Position numbers and translations under genes: made by a program | Notes under the pieces: model-generated | Databases searched by the model: none | Told to the model about the DNA's origin: nothing | What the model saw: the letters and a program-made list of their open reading frames with translations, nothing else | Assembly: GCA_028564705.1 (NCBI GenBank) | Contig: JAPXFQ010002669.1 | Span: 1,178,001-1,242,000 of the forward strand | Length of the DNA stretch: 64,000 nt | Origin: Apricaphanius iberus | Taxonomy: Eukaryota > Chordata > Actinopteri > Cyprinodontiformes > Aphaniidae | Direction of reading: 5' to 3' | Shown: one piece after another, positions 1 to 12,400 of the stretch | Layout of the letters: each line of letters starts with the position of its first letter | How positions within the stretch are numbered: the first letter of the stretch is position 1

Positions 1-1009
1 GCTCTGCCTCTTTCACGACGGGCACCGGCCAGCTCGTCCAGAGGAGACCCACTACAGCCATTGTCCCTCGCTGGCGAAGGAAGACCCGAGTTTCTGACAG
101 AAACTTGCTCCAAATGAACCCAAAGACCACTCCAGGTGAAGCTTAAACATTGACAAAGCCATTGGTTATCCCCAGAGCCCGACGAAAACCCCTCTAAGTT
201 TCAGACTGCCGGAAGGGCTGCAAGACTGAATGAGTGGGATCCACATGTGCCAGGCCAGAACCAGCAGAAGCCGCATCAAGTTCGCCGTCACAGAGCCGAT
301 AAGAATTGCCGCCCTGGAGCTCACTGCAGCTAACCGGATCGGAGCCATTGTTAGCCACTAGGCTAACGTCGCCTCACCCCCCCTTTCCCCTCATCGCCGT
401 GCAGCGACTCGGAGGACTTTAAACGTTCATATGGTCTGTTTGGGCAGAGGCAATTAGAATTAACTCATTGTAAAAGTTTTCCCTTTTGTGTTTAATGTTG
501 AATAAATGTGTTTGAGACTCTCTAAGAACCCCACGTGCGCTGCAGAGGGCTACCTGAAAGCCGACAAACTCACGTGTTCGTCCAGGCCAATACTTCATAA
601 CAAAGGTTGCTAACAACTGTTCAAACAGAATTCAGTTTAAATAGATTGTTTAAGAATAGAAACTGTACTTAACAGTGTTTTAACTTCTTTTTTTTTTATC
701 ATCAAATACTGTAACTAAATTTTTAACGCCGGTTACCAGTTCATGAATAGAAATAATTTCCCAAAGGTTAATTACTCTGATCCAGATAATTTTTAACAAA
801 CATCTCTATATCCAAAGAATGTTTTGATTTTCTCTTGTAATTAGTGAAACTAATTCATCTTTTCCCTCCAACATCTGCAAATCGAACCCGTAGTCTGATC
901 TGCATGCAGAATCACAACAGTATTCATGGTTCCTCAGTTTATTGCATTATTCATCTTTTGTGTTCCTTTATTTAACTATACATTCGTTTTAATCGGTAGT
1001 GTTTCTCTG
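1..1009. other. unassigned left edge
   Basis: The first 600 bases are moderately GC-rich with an AATAAA at 501-506, and 620-1009 is AT-rich. A conserved nop53 C-terminal exon would be expected on the minus strand to the left of 3460 but is not seen here. The GC-rich part could be a repeat or LTR end; I cannot assign it. Confidence 0.3.
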
Positions 1010-2102
1010 ACACTGTCTCCACACCAAACGCGATAGGAGCGACTATAATCAATGGAGGAGCGCAATGAAGCGCGACTTGGTGTCCCGCGACATTTCAGAA
1101 GCAGATTTGCGTTGTGAAAAAGCTTTTCCGCCTGATTTGCGCGAACAATTCGCGCTACAGATGCGATGGAAAATTCGTGCTGCTTTTTATGTGGTGCATT
1201 TTGTGCATTCGCGCTCATGGAGTCCATTGCTTGAGTTGGAAAAATCTGAACTCCAGCGTCGAATCGTGCCGCAACAACCAATCAGGGGACAGAGTTTCAG
1301 TGATTCTGTGACTGTCATGGAGTCACAGCCTCAGCAGCTCATGGAGGAAATACTGCTGAACACCATGGCTAATCGCCCCGAGCTACATGACATAAACTGT
1401 TTTCAATAAAGAGACAGGAATAAAAAAATATATATAAAAAGGTTAAACTATTTAGACAGGAATGCCCTTAAGAGGTTTCTGGGTGACTCTTAAAAGAGCT
1501 GTTGTTGCTGTAAAAGCACATCTCGGCCTAGAAGTCAGCCTTGAAACAGCCTCCTCACCTGGTTTCCTGGTAGCAGCTCCCGCACCACGTCCCACGCTGC
1601 TCAAATATTATAAACTTTTACGAACCGCAGACAGATGGACAGCTGCTAAGAAATGTATCAAGTCGGCAGGCGAAGCTTGGACCTTCACGACACAAGCTGG
1701 GCGGGCAGGTCACGTTCTCCTGGCGGCGAGGAGCCGGTGTTTATGAGAGGCTCACTGCTGTTTATGGATCCCTCCACCGTAGCTAGACTGTATCTGTAGC
1801 TCACCGAACCCCCAGTGCAGCGGTCCCAGATCTACCGTAGACAAGGCCGAACACGTATTCCACTCTGTCCTCCGTCAGATCGGAGACCATAATCCATAAT
1901 CCACCGGCAGCTGCACTCTAGCCCCAGCTCCGCTGAAGCCCAGGCCAAACACGCAGTCCTCCATCAGCTCGGTCCATAATCCACCGGCAGCTGCACTCCA
2001 GTTCGCTTTGTACACGCTTCTAGGTGCGAATGTGCACGTAAACAGCTAGGCGTGTGTCGCGCTTTTTAGTCGCTCCCATCGCGTTTAGTGTGGACACAGC
2101 GT
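1010..2102. mobile_element. DNA transposon with 34-bp terminal inverted repeats
   Basis: The left end CTCCACACCAAACGCGATAG (from 1017) matches the right end read in reverse, GTCCACACTAAACGCGATGG, both followed by GAGCGACT. About 5 of 34 positions differ. The body is about 1.09 kb. It holds an open frame of 114 codons (1065..1409) that I do not recognise, and a direct repeat of CCATAATCCACCGGCAGCTG near 1896 and 1974. No clear target duplication is seen, so the superfamily is open. Confidence 0.6.
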
Positions 2103-3459
2103 TATAACTAGTTTGAGTTTTTAGAAGTTTTTACTTTGTGCAAATAAATCTCCTGCTTGGAAAGTAACAGATGTCATTCTTGTTAAACACTCACACATAT
2201 TGCAAGGTGTATGACCAAATAGATGTTAAGAATACTGATATAGAAATTTGGCTATTAAAATAGTTCCTGGTAGAACCAGGTGGTGCCCCGAATAATAATA
2301 ATAATTTTCAATAAATTATTAACTTTATTGACTAACATAAGCAGTCTTTGACTATAAATAGCCAAATATTATATTTTTATTTAATATCCCCAACACAGAA
2401 CCACCAAAGAAACCAATGAAGACGCCATCAGAAAAGGCGAAAAAAAGAAACTGGGCTCCAAGAGCTTCCCCGCTGGAGAAGGCTCATTAAACCCTGCTTC
2501 ACGTTGGAAGCAGAACTGATGCGGCTCCGTATGAGTCAGGGAACAAGTTTAAGCATGCAGGTCATGGAACTGAAGCTGAGCTGACCCAGATACTCAACTC
2601 TTGACCAGGTTGTTCCCCTTGTTAACAGCGAACCTCCCCGGGTTCCTCCTGTTGCCTCAGAGCAACAAGACAGGAGACATCACAGGTCAGACAACACTTC
2701 CTTCCCTTCAATGCTGGAACAGATATTTTCTGTCCACAGTCGCTTAGTTTAGGTTAAAGCTACTTACCAAAGTAGGATTAGCTTCTAAAATCCAGTGTTA
2801 CAACTTTTCAGCGTTGTGTGGTCAGCCGCTGGCATGAGGTGTTAGAAATGCAGCGGGATGTACTATGGATGCTGAACTAGCCGTGTTGCTACTAGATTGG
2901 TAAGTAAATGCTTGTTCCAGGGTTATGGTGTTTGCTCAGGCATTAGGATGGGATACAGTGCTGGGAAAACTGACATTTTACAAACTGCTTTTAAAAGCGT
3001 CCTACAGGGCGAGGGCAAAGATCGGCAAACTTATGGAGTGTGTCATTAGCGAGAAAACTGTGGGAGGCAGAAATCCGATGGGGCAGTACACCTGAACAGG
3101 CACAAATTTCTCCGCCGTCTGCAAAGGTGACCAACTAATAGACCTGATACGTCTAACTACATAGTTTAGAGAGAAGAAAAATTCCCAGTTTCTAAATCAC
3201 AAAACAAGGTAAAAGTAAACTAAACTCAAACTGTAAATAAGTCTATTTTATAACCCTGCGATAAGACAAGCAACCTGTCCAGGGTGTAGCCCATCCTGCC
3301 TTTTACCAGCTGGAGATAGGTACCAGTCTATTACAGGGCAATGCTATGGAAAGCTTCTCCACACAGTTTATCTGATTAATTCAGAAAAACAGAGCCTTTT
3401 ATACATTTTCCAAGTGAATCTAATATTCTTCCATAGTTTAGGGTGTAAAAACAATTTAC
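2103..3459. other. region where the last nop53 exon is expected but not seen
   Basis: No minus-strand exon with the conserved Nop53 tail was found. Between 3280 and 3340 there is a CCTGTCCAGGGTGTAGCCC block followed by GCTGGAGATAGGTACC, the sort of tail shared by fish LINE and SINE elements. The rest shows nothing clear. Confidence 0.4.
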
Positions 3460-6400
3460 TTGAGTTTTCCCAGACGCCTTGGCTGAGCTTTTTGAGCCTC
3501 CTCCTTGGCTTTGCGCTGCACTCGTTTTCTTTTGGTCTTCTCTTCCTGTTGTCTGATAGAGGCCTTAATGGAGCGAAGCTGGAAGAGCTGCTGCTGCCGC
3601 TCAGTCTGCCGTCTGCTGGTCAGCCGCTGCTGCTCCTGGAGGGGGTGGGGTAGGAAAAGAGGAGGAGGGTTAGCTGGTAGGTGAAACAAGTGTCTAAACT
3701 TTGCAAGATTGATTTAAGGTGCCTCTGAAGGAAGAATCTTCCCAGAGCATCTTCCTCTGCGCAGAAATCACATTTCAAAAATCTGTTTCAATAGACACAC
3801 AAAAGCAAAGCTGTTTTCCACAGTTCTAAAAAAGGAAAAAGAAAAAAAAATCAGAACATTGATGTTTGTCTCAGTAAGTTATAGTTTAAAGTTTCAAATA
3901 AGCAGAATACAGCAGTTAACTGCAAGCAGACTGAAATTAAAAGGAAAGTGAGAGTGGTGAATTATGTAAGTTTAAACAACGTGGGGATCTTAGTATATAT
4001 ACTATTGAATCTGCGCAATTCATCATGTCCTGTTAGCTGAATGGTTAGTGTTGGTGAATCCCGTTTGGTAGCTTCAGGTTCATGTCCCGGTACTGCAGTG
4101 CTTAAAGTATTTTTCACAGTAATTTCAGGTTCACAGATATTCTTCCTGGTTTCAGAAAAAAGACTTTCTAGATAAAAAAAAACAATATTTATATTGTATT
4201 TTTAAATTGTTTTAGGTCTTGTATTTCAATAGATTAAACCAAAAACTCAATTTTAATGGCAGAGCAGTACTTTTCAATGCAGTATTTCTATTTATTTATT
4301 TCGTGTCGTACCTGATTTTTTTTCATAAGAAGAAATTGCAAGTGATGAAAAAATAGTTTCAAAAAGCTGCTTTAATTTCAATCATCCTGTTCTGGAGCTG
4401 ACTTGAATTTAATGTCCAACTAAAAACAAGCTGCAAAAGTATTCTTGTAAAACAAGACTGCTCGATTGACATCACTCTGAGCCACGGAAGTCTAAGTAAA
4501 AAAAAAAAAAAAAAAATTCAGTTTACAAAAAATGAAATCTTCAGCAACAGGAGATGCTTTTTGCTGGAGCCTTTGTTAAGCTAAGCCTGCCCACGTCCTC
4601 AACCTCTACAGTTCTTTTGAGATGGTAATGGAAACACAACCTACCTGTTCCAGGTCGCACTGACCCGTTCCATTCTGTACCGTACTGGCCCTAGTGGAAA
4701 TGTTGCATAATATGTTTCAGTCCACACACTGTTCTTTATCTGCCATGTCTTTTCCATTGTGACTGCACACTTCTGAACATAAACAGGTTTCTGCAGCTCC
4801 AGGAGGCAGGCATTTAAAAGCTTAGGTCTGAAAGGGTTAATACAATTTCCCCTGGTGAACTGTATCCCCACCCAGTGGTGCGTCAGTTCTTTTCCTGACG
4901 CCTTCTTTGATTTCCCCAGTTAACTCAAATTGACTTAATAAACCATCAGAAGTTTCTTAAGATCACCAAAGAATAATCTGGAATTCTCTTTTCAAAGACA
5001 CAAGAACTTAGTGTATGTATACTTCTGATTTGGATGGTGTTAATAAAAAATAAAAAAACCTCTTTATTGTGACGTTTCACAAAAATAAAAATGTTAATTG
5101 CTCCAAAAAAAAGTCTACTCTGATTTGATGTTAGACTGGTCTTTTCTGAAGTGTATAAAAATGTCTGGTTTCAAGTCTATTATGATTATAAATACTGAAG
5201 CATATCATCCTCATAGTAAGATATCAAACATAGATGTGGGTAATTTACCTTCAGTTTTTCTGCCCTTTCTTTCTTGATCCGTCTTTCAGTCTTCTTCTGA
5301 GCCACTGCGATGGCCGCCAGCGCCACTTCATCATCATCCTTCAAACCAGGCGACTCTTCATCATTCTCCTCCTCCTCCACCAAACCTTCCACTTGCTCAC
5401 GAAGATTTGTCTCCTAAAACAGTAACATTGAAAATATAAAAAAGTGAAGTCTAAAAAATGTCAGCCAGTAAGGTTATGATCCATACCTCTGTAGCTTTGT
5501 CCTCTTTCTTGACGGCCAGCTGTCTCTCCAGTTTATCCTCTTGCTTCTTTTTCTGGACCTCCACCATATGGGCTTCCTGGAGCAACGCCTGGGATTACAA
5601 GGTGATGACAGGTTCAGGTTAAAACGGCAGAAGATATGGAAACACCACACTGGGTAAGGGATGGGCGATAATTCGATAGCAATATATATCGACGATAGAT
5701 GTGTGGTGCGATAGAAAAAAAATAAAGTCAATAAAAAATTTTGATAGGGAAAAAATGTTCCCCCTCCTTTTTTTAATTATACCCAATCAGACAGCTTAAC
5801 ACAACAATCATTACTTATTCCAAACGAATCATTAACAATGGCCCACGCAGCTCTGTCAGTAACGTCGGTCGGTGGCGTCGTCACTTCCGCGTGGAGTTCG
5901 TCTGTTGTCTTAGATACGGCTTGTGTTCACATAATCCGTATCCACTCGTACCTGAACTTCGATACTACCCCAAAGGCAGGTCTAACGGTCCAGGCTGTGT
6001 CCACATGGTACAAAATAAGTGGATTTTGAGCAAACCCGGTACCCGAATACGGACTTGAGTCCCATGTGAAAATGCCCTAAGGTAATAATTCGACTTTCTC
6101 TTGCTGCATGTAAATGTACTGACTGTTTTATGCTAAGCTAAAGCAAACAGACTCCTGCCAGATCAGGGGAAATTACTGGGCTGGTTACAAATTGTTTTTT
6201 TTTTCTTTCTCTAATTTATCCAACTCTGAGGAATATGGCAACAGACAAATTAATACTTAGGATTGGAAGGTCTCTTTGAAGACACGGTAATTGACAGACA
6301 GGTTTTGTGTTACCTGATGAGACAGGAAGTCTGGGTTATAGGATCCTCCAGGGGCGATCACCTCCACAGCAGGAAGCACAGACGGCTTCTCGTTCAGCTT

Positions 6401-9400
6401 CTCTGGGCGCTGTAGAAAAAACGGCCACCATCGTTCATCATCAACATTCACACTCGGGTGGTTAGCATCAGACAAACTGAATAAACCGTTTAAAAAAAAA
6501 TCCCTGGTTAGGCTCACCTTAACTAGCTTCTTCCCCGTCTGCTGCAGATACCAGGGATCTGCTGAAACTTTGGCTGCACAGAAGACGAAAGTTGGATGTT
6601 AGGAAACTACCTCTGTTACCACGGCTACAAACAATTGTCAGATTATAAGTTTCCGTCCTCAGATCACAGACGAATGTTCACATAACACTCATCTGAGCTC
6701 CAAGCTGGTCTTCACATTCCCCGTGAAGGAAATACTGGGAGCGCAAGGATGAGATCATCACTGGATACAGATTCTCTCACACACACACACACTCCACTCA
6801 CGTTCTTGTCCCCATATGTCGTAATACTCCCGCTTCGGGTTATTGTTGGTCTCTGCTGCCGCTTTCGTGACCGTCCTGTCGGCGGGCCGTCTGTCCAGCA
6901 GCTGCTTGTGTCTCCTCGGCACCACGCCCTTGGCTGCCAGCTGCTCGGCCTTCTGGGCGATCCGACGGAGTTTCTTGGCGTTCGGTCGCTGGTAGGCCAG
7001 AATGCTGACGGAGGAAGAAACAGGACGGGGTTTAGCTGACGCTTAGGGATGGAAAAGAAGGTGGGGAAAGGCGGCCGGTGTGTTGCTAAGCCCTCAGATC
7101 CCAGGAGGCCGCTCACACAGCCGCCTCCTGGGCTTTCTGACTGCTTCTTCACATTTCCCAGAAGGAAATACTGGAAGTGCAAGGATGAGCTCATCACAGG
7201 ACAAACACACACACTCGCTCAAGCCTCTATTATTGATGTATCATCATCATTTTGGTTCTTAAAATTAGCTTCAAACACAAATATCACGAGTCCTGAAAAG
7301 AACCCAGGAAATCAGTCAGCCAACATCACCTGTAGCGTTGATATCCTTGAGAGTAGGGCTGCACGATTATGTCCAAAAACATAATCACGATTATTTTGAT
7401 CAATATTGTAGTCACGATTATTAATCACGATCATTCATCCAGTCCTGTAAAATATCTATTTTTATTGCACCAATTATAAACTTTTAAAAGTTATTACAAA
7501 ATTTGTGAAAAATAAAAACTTTAGATTAGAATAGATGATTAATAATGCAAAAAACTTAACAAAACAAACTCATATATATTTAAAAGTACAAGCTAAATAT
7601 GTTATTGCAGAGTGCAATCTCAAAGTGCAATTTAAAAGAAACAATTACAGCTTATACAGAAAAGGCCTTTGACATTCCCTGCACCCAAATCCTTAGTATT
7701 TACTATATGAAACGTAGCAACTATTACTCACCGGTTAATGTAATACTGCATAGCAAACAATCGCGTAACAGACATGAAATCAGACATACTGCTCCACATA
7801 TTTTGCATGTCCTTTGACCCATATGACTTCTGTTGATCCAGATGTTTTCGTTACGTTCTCCTGTGGTCCCGCCATCCTCTAGCCGTTATTTTGTCTGGTA
7901 TGACTTAACAACTTAAATGTTTAATTAGTAAAAAACTATTACAGTAAACAGTAACATCGCTACATGTACATTTATCTGCCAAAACTGCGGCGGTGTTAAT
8001 GGTTGACAGTTCGTCTGTAGACATTTTTAGCTAGTCCTTCTATAATTTCGGGCGTCCGCTGCATTGTGGGATAGCGTAGCATCCACCGGCTTACTGTGGC
8101 GGTAATACACTTTCGGGAACTTTCTTCTTACTAGTCAGATCAGTAATGGAGATTTGGATCTACTACATTGCTCAAATACTCCTTTTCACCTGCTATGTAG
8201 CAAGCGTAGAGCAGCCACTATGAGTGCTGAGTGGTGTGTGCGCAATTTTTATTTGGTCAGCTTAATGAAGCTTTAGCCATGCGTTTGCCCCCTGGTGGTT
8301 GGCAGACTATTGGTTGAGGCAGTGTATGATGAAGAGGCACGCAGTGAAGCTCGCACTTTTAATGTAAATATCGTTCACGACCAGGTTCATTTCATTGTGG
8401 CCACCAAAATTGTGATCACGATCAAAATCCGATTAATTGTGCAGCCCTACTTGTGAGCAGCGCAGAGGGGAAACTGTGATTATGTCAGACGAGTTCAAGA
8501 GGTGTGATAAGTAATGAGATAAATCTAATCTGAGCCACGAAAGGCGGGAAAAAATATCTCCACCCTCACATTTTTTCCAGCTTCTACAACATGCCATCAT
8601 AAGACAAGCGCTTTCTTTATATGAACCTAATGACTCAAATACAAACAGTCCAAAAATAGCTAAATGGAGCCAAAGGTGATTTGTTTTATTTTATTCTTCT
8701 CAGTTGACCCGTGCAATAATCAAAATCTTCGCTCAGAGAGTTTGCAATAGAGAAGCTCCCAGTAAAACTCAACTTTAGTTTTTCTGTCACCAAACCGCTC
8801 CATGGTGGTGGCAGTAGGAGACTGACCCGTCCTGTTCTGTAAGTAGGAGCTTTCTCAAGTAGGGATGCACCAATCCAATACCAATATCTGTATTGGTACA
8901 GACATAAAAGAAAATCCTAGCTCGGGTATCGTGAGAAAAGGCCTGATCCATAGAGACAATCCATTCAATTTATATCTATGCTGTGTGCTGAGAGGCACGC
9001 CTACAGGAAAATAGTGTGAGATAGAAATTTTTTTGTCTTTCAATTTTTTGTTATAGTCAATCAGCTACAACAGTCATTGCTTGACCCGGACCAAAAAAAA
9101 TAAATAAAAATAAAATAAAATGTGAAAAAATATAGACGTTTCTGTGTAATGGTACATGTGTGGCTCCCTGGAGCTGGGATGATGCACTACATGAGTGTTT
9201 TAAATACTTTTTCTAAAACTCATGGAAATACTACAGAACAAAAAACCGATGAGTAGTTTGACTACATGGGGAACAATCTAAAAGAGAACATACCTGAAGT
9301 CGAGGGAATGCGGTCATGTTACGCATTCAAATGGTTTATTCAATTCAACGAGAATTTACTGATCCCAGAGAGAAATTAAGTGTCGTTGTAGATCATACCA

Positions 9401-12400
9401 TTTAATCATTCATTAAGGAGTTGTTGGTAACATACGCCTCGTTTGCAGTTAAGGTTGCTTCACACTAAAGGATTTTTAAGACGATTAGCTCACTTACTAA
9501 CTAGTGTCGGCACACTTGACCGCAGCACAAGCATGCATAAGAAAATTTAAATAAAAAAATAAACAAAATCAGTCAGGGCAAAGCGTGCAACGATGTGTCA
9601 GAGTGGAAAAATAAAACATTTTAAAAAATACCGCCAATTTGTGTCCATATATTTGTTTAGCAAGTAGCTCTCCTGCTGTGTCCACTCCTTTATCCAACAC
9701 TTCTTCCCTTTTTGTCTTTTTCTCTTAAAACTACTTTACAAAATACAAAATGCCTCATCCTCAGGAATCTATATTTATAAACCTACTTGACTCCACGAAT
9801 CACAAATTTTCTCATGGGGTTTTGAGTGATTTCCCGTCTGGGCTGGGAATGTTTGGGAGTAAACTCACGTCCTGCGTGACGTCATGCATTGTCGCGTGGC
9901 CGCAATCCTAACGCTGTGGGACCAGAACTGTTGTATCCACCATGTTTTATTCTTCATGTGTGGTCTCCAATAGGGCCGAAGCGATTCGTCGAGTTGCTCG
10001 ATTCCAAAAACGGCTCGTTAAATTCCTGTGGCTCACGCTGTGCGCGCAGGGATCTGATTCTTCCACACGGGCCGTTGTATTTTGGATGCACATGTGTGAA
10101 GCACACCACTATTGCTCGATAGATTTTGAATTTAGTTGGTGCGATGGCAGAGAGTAAAGATGCCCATAAACGGCAGGAAATGTTACAATCTAAAAAAGAA
10201 GAGAACAAAGAGCTGGTGTACCACAGCAGTACAACCTCAATGATCCAGCATCATTAAACATTCACGTGCTGTTTAACCAAGCGTCGCTGAAACAAAGTAA
10301 CGTGACCTAAAGCCTGCATACATTTATGTACGCTAATTTTAATCATATACTGCATTTGTAGCCAGGTCATGATGCGGTTTGACTAGATATAATGTTAAGC
10401 TTTGATGTTTTTCTGTAGTAAAATTATTCACGTTCAATCACAAGAAAGCCTTGTCCACACGTAGCCGGGTATCTCACAAAACTCACAAAAGATATTTTTC
10501 TACGGTTTGGGTGTTCTTCCACACGTAAAGACAGATTTTCTGAACCAAAAACACTTCATCATTTTTCTTCATCTGCGTGTGGAAGGATGAAAACAGAGTT
10601 TTGAGTGCCGTAACCTCACTATCTGCGACAAAAAAAAACAATAAAACAACAACCTTATTGTGAAAAATGCCTGAACACAGACAGCACGCTTTAGAGTAGG
10701 GTTGTCAAAATAATCGATTCTAAATTTGGTATCTAAAGCGATATTTGGAGTCTTTCCTCCTTCAGAGTACGCAGACATGCATGTTCCCTGACAGCCAAAC
10801 TGCTGATACTTGAAAATTTTAAGCGAAATGATTTACACTTAATTGTTAATTTCATTTTTGCACTATAAATTCTAGATATCTAGACAAAAGAAATGTATCT
10901 GTTGTATATTTGTTCGATGGTGTTTTTAAATCACCGTAGTATCAAAATAGAGTATCTTTTTTTTCTTTCAGTATCAAATCGATTTTGGCATTTTTTTTTA
11001 TCTTGACAACACTACTGTAGAGCAATAGACGCTGGATTCCTAATACATCCATTGCTCAGGTAAAGCGCGTCCTACCAGTCTGCTGCTTGGATTTCCAGCT
11101 AACAGACCTGTACATGCAACAGGCTTCATACAACACGACAGCGACCTGTGTTTACACTCAGAAACGGCATTTTTGCCCTAAGAGATGTGTTGGAATCATC
11201 AAATGTCCAGACGCGTTTCGCTCGCTTGCTTTCACGAAATCTATGGCTGCTGCGTGCTGAAGTTAGAAGACAGAAAGTCACTCTGAGTGGATAGGATTTG
11301 GGAGATTCTTGGTTTTTGAATAAACCCGGCTACATGTGTACAGCTGTGTGTAAAAAAAGACCCCCTCACACACACCCTCGTCTCTCTCTCTTTTCCTCAC
11401 AAGTGTTCACAAACACAGGTTGCTAGGTTACCATAGAAATTAGGCTCACCCGAGAATGATGTATTATTTCTGCTTTAGTAATGTTGTAATAAGACAAAAC
11501 TAAGACCAAATGGCCTTTACTATTTAATTTTGTACTAATAGTTTGACATCTTAGACGTGTTTTACAGTAAGTTTGCTTAACTGTATTATTTCATTGTTGG
11601 CACTGCCAGTTTTAACTGTTAAATTGCAGTAAATGGGCTTAGTTTTGGAGCCAAACGCTATAGTTGGAGTTCTCCGTATCTTTGAGAAATAAAAAGTAAA
11701 TGCTTGATCATTTTACAGCCACATAATTTTCGTTATGCATCATTTGTTTCGGTTGTTTAAAAAAAAAATTTTTTAAACGATAAGTGCTACATTAAATCGA
11801 TTACCAAAAGAATCAATAGCTGCCACCCTACTCTGAAGGTCTGAAAATTATACGACCGTTCTGAAACCCTGCCTTCAGCTGTTTGGCATGGGTCTGTACG
11901 TTTTGGTACGCCCGTTTATTGTCCGGCGTTTTCAGAAGACCGTTTCCACTGCCAGTTAGATTCCCACTCGGGATGAGGGGTAATACCCAAATGCCCAATG
12001 TGGCATCATACTGGTTTCTCTGCCCTCCCAGTTGATGGACTGTGTTGATATAATTTAAAAGTGGACAAAGTAACTGTGCCATGTTTTTAAATGGTTTTTC
12101 TTGAGTCCACAGGTGCCAAAATGACCCTTTACAGGGTGAATGAATAGTCTCTCAGCCCCCTCCATGGGGGGAGAGTCGCACGTTCACAACTTGAATCTCT
12201 TCAAACCGGCGACCAGAAGTCTCACAAAGTCACGCATCTCGCAAGAACCAGTAGCGCTTTACAGCAACCCGTATTTACACCACTGAACACCCTAAGAGAA
12301 AAACTTCCGACATTCTTGTCATGTGACGTTTCCGGTAATGTGTGGCAAGACACTTCAGAAAACAAATCCAACATAATTTGAAAGGAAATTATGACTCAGG

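Noticed and set aside
1065..1409. 114-codon plus-strand frame
   Set aside because: It sits within the inverted-repeat element at 1010..2102, shares no motif with transposases I know, and has an overlapping open frame on the other strand. It is not called as a gene.
4030..4105. Possible tRNA gene
   Set aside because: A-box and B-box-like words are present, but the acceptor and anticodon arms do not pair and the B box differs from consensus. At best it is a worn SINE head.
6712..7212. 166-codon minus-strand frame across nop53 exon 4
   Set aside because: It is the wrong frame over exon 4 and two introns. The splice sites and family motifs define a different frame.
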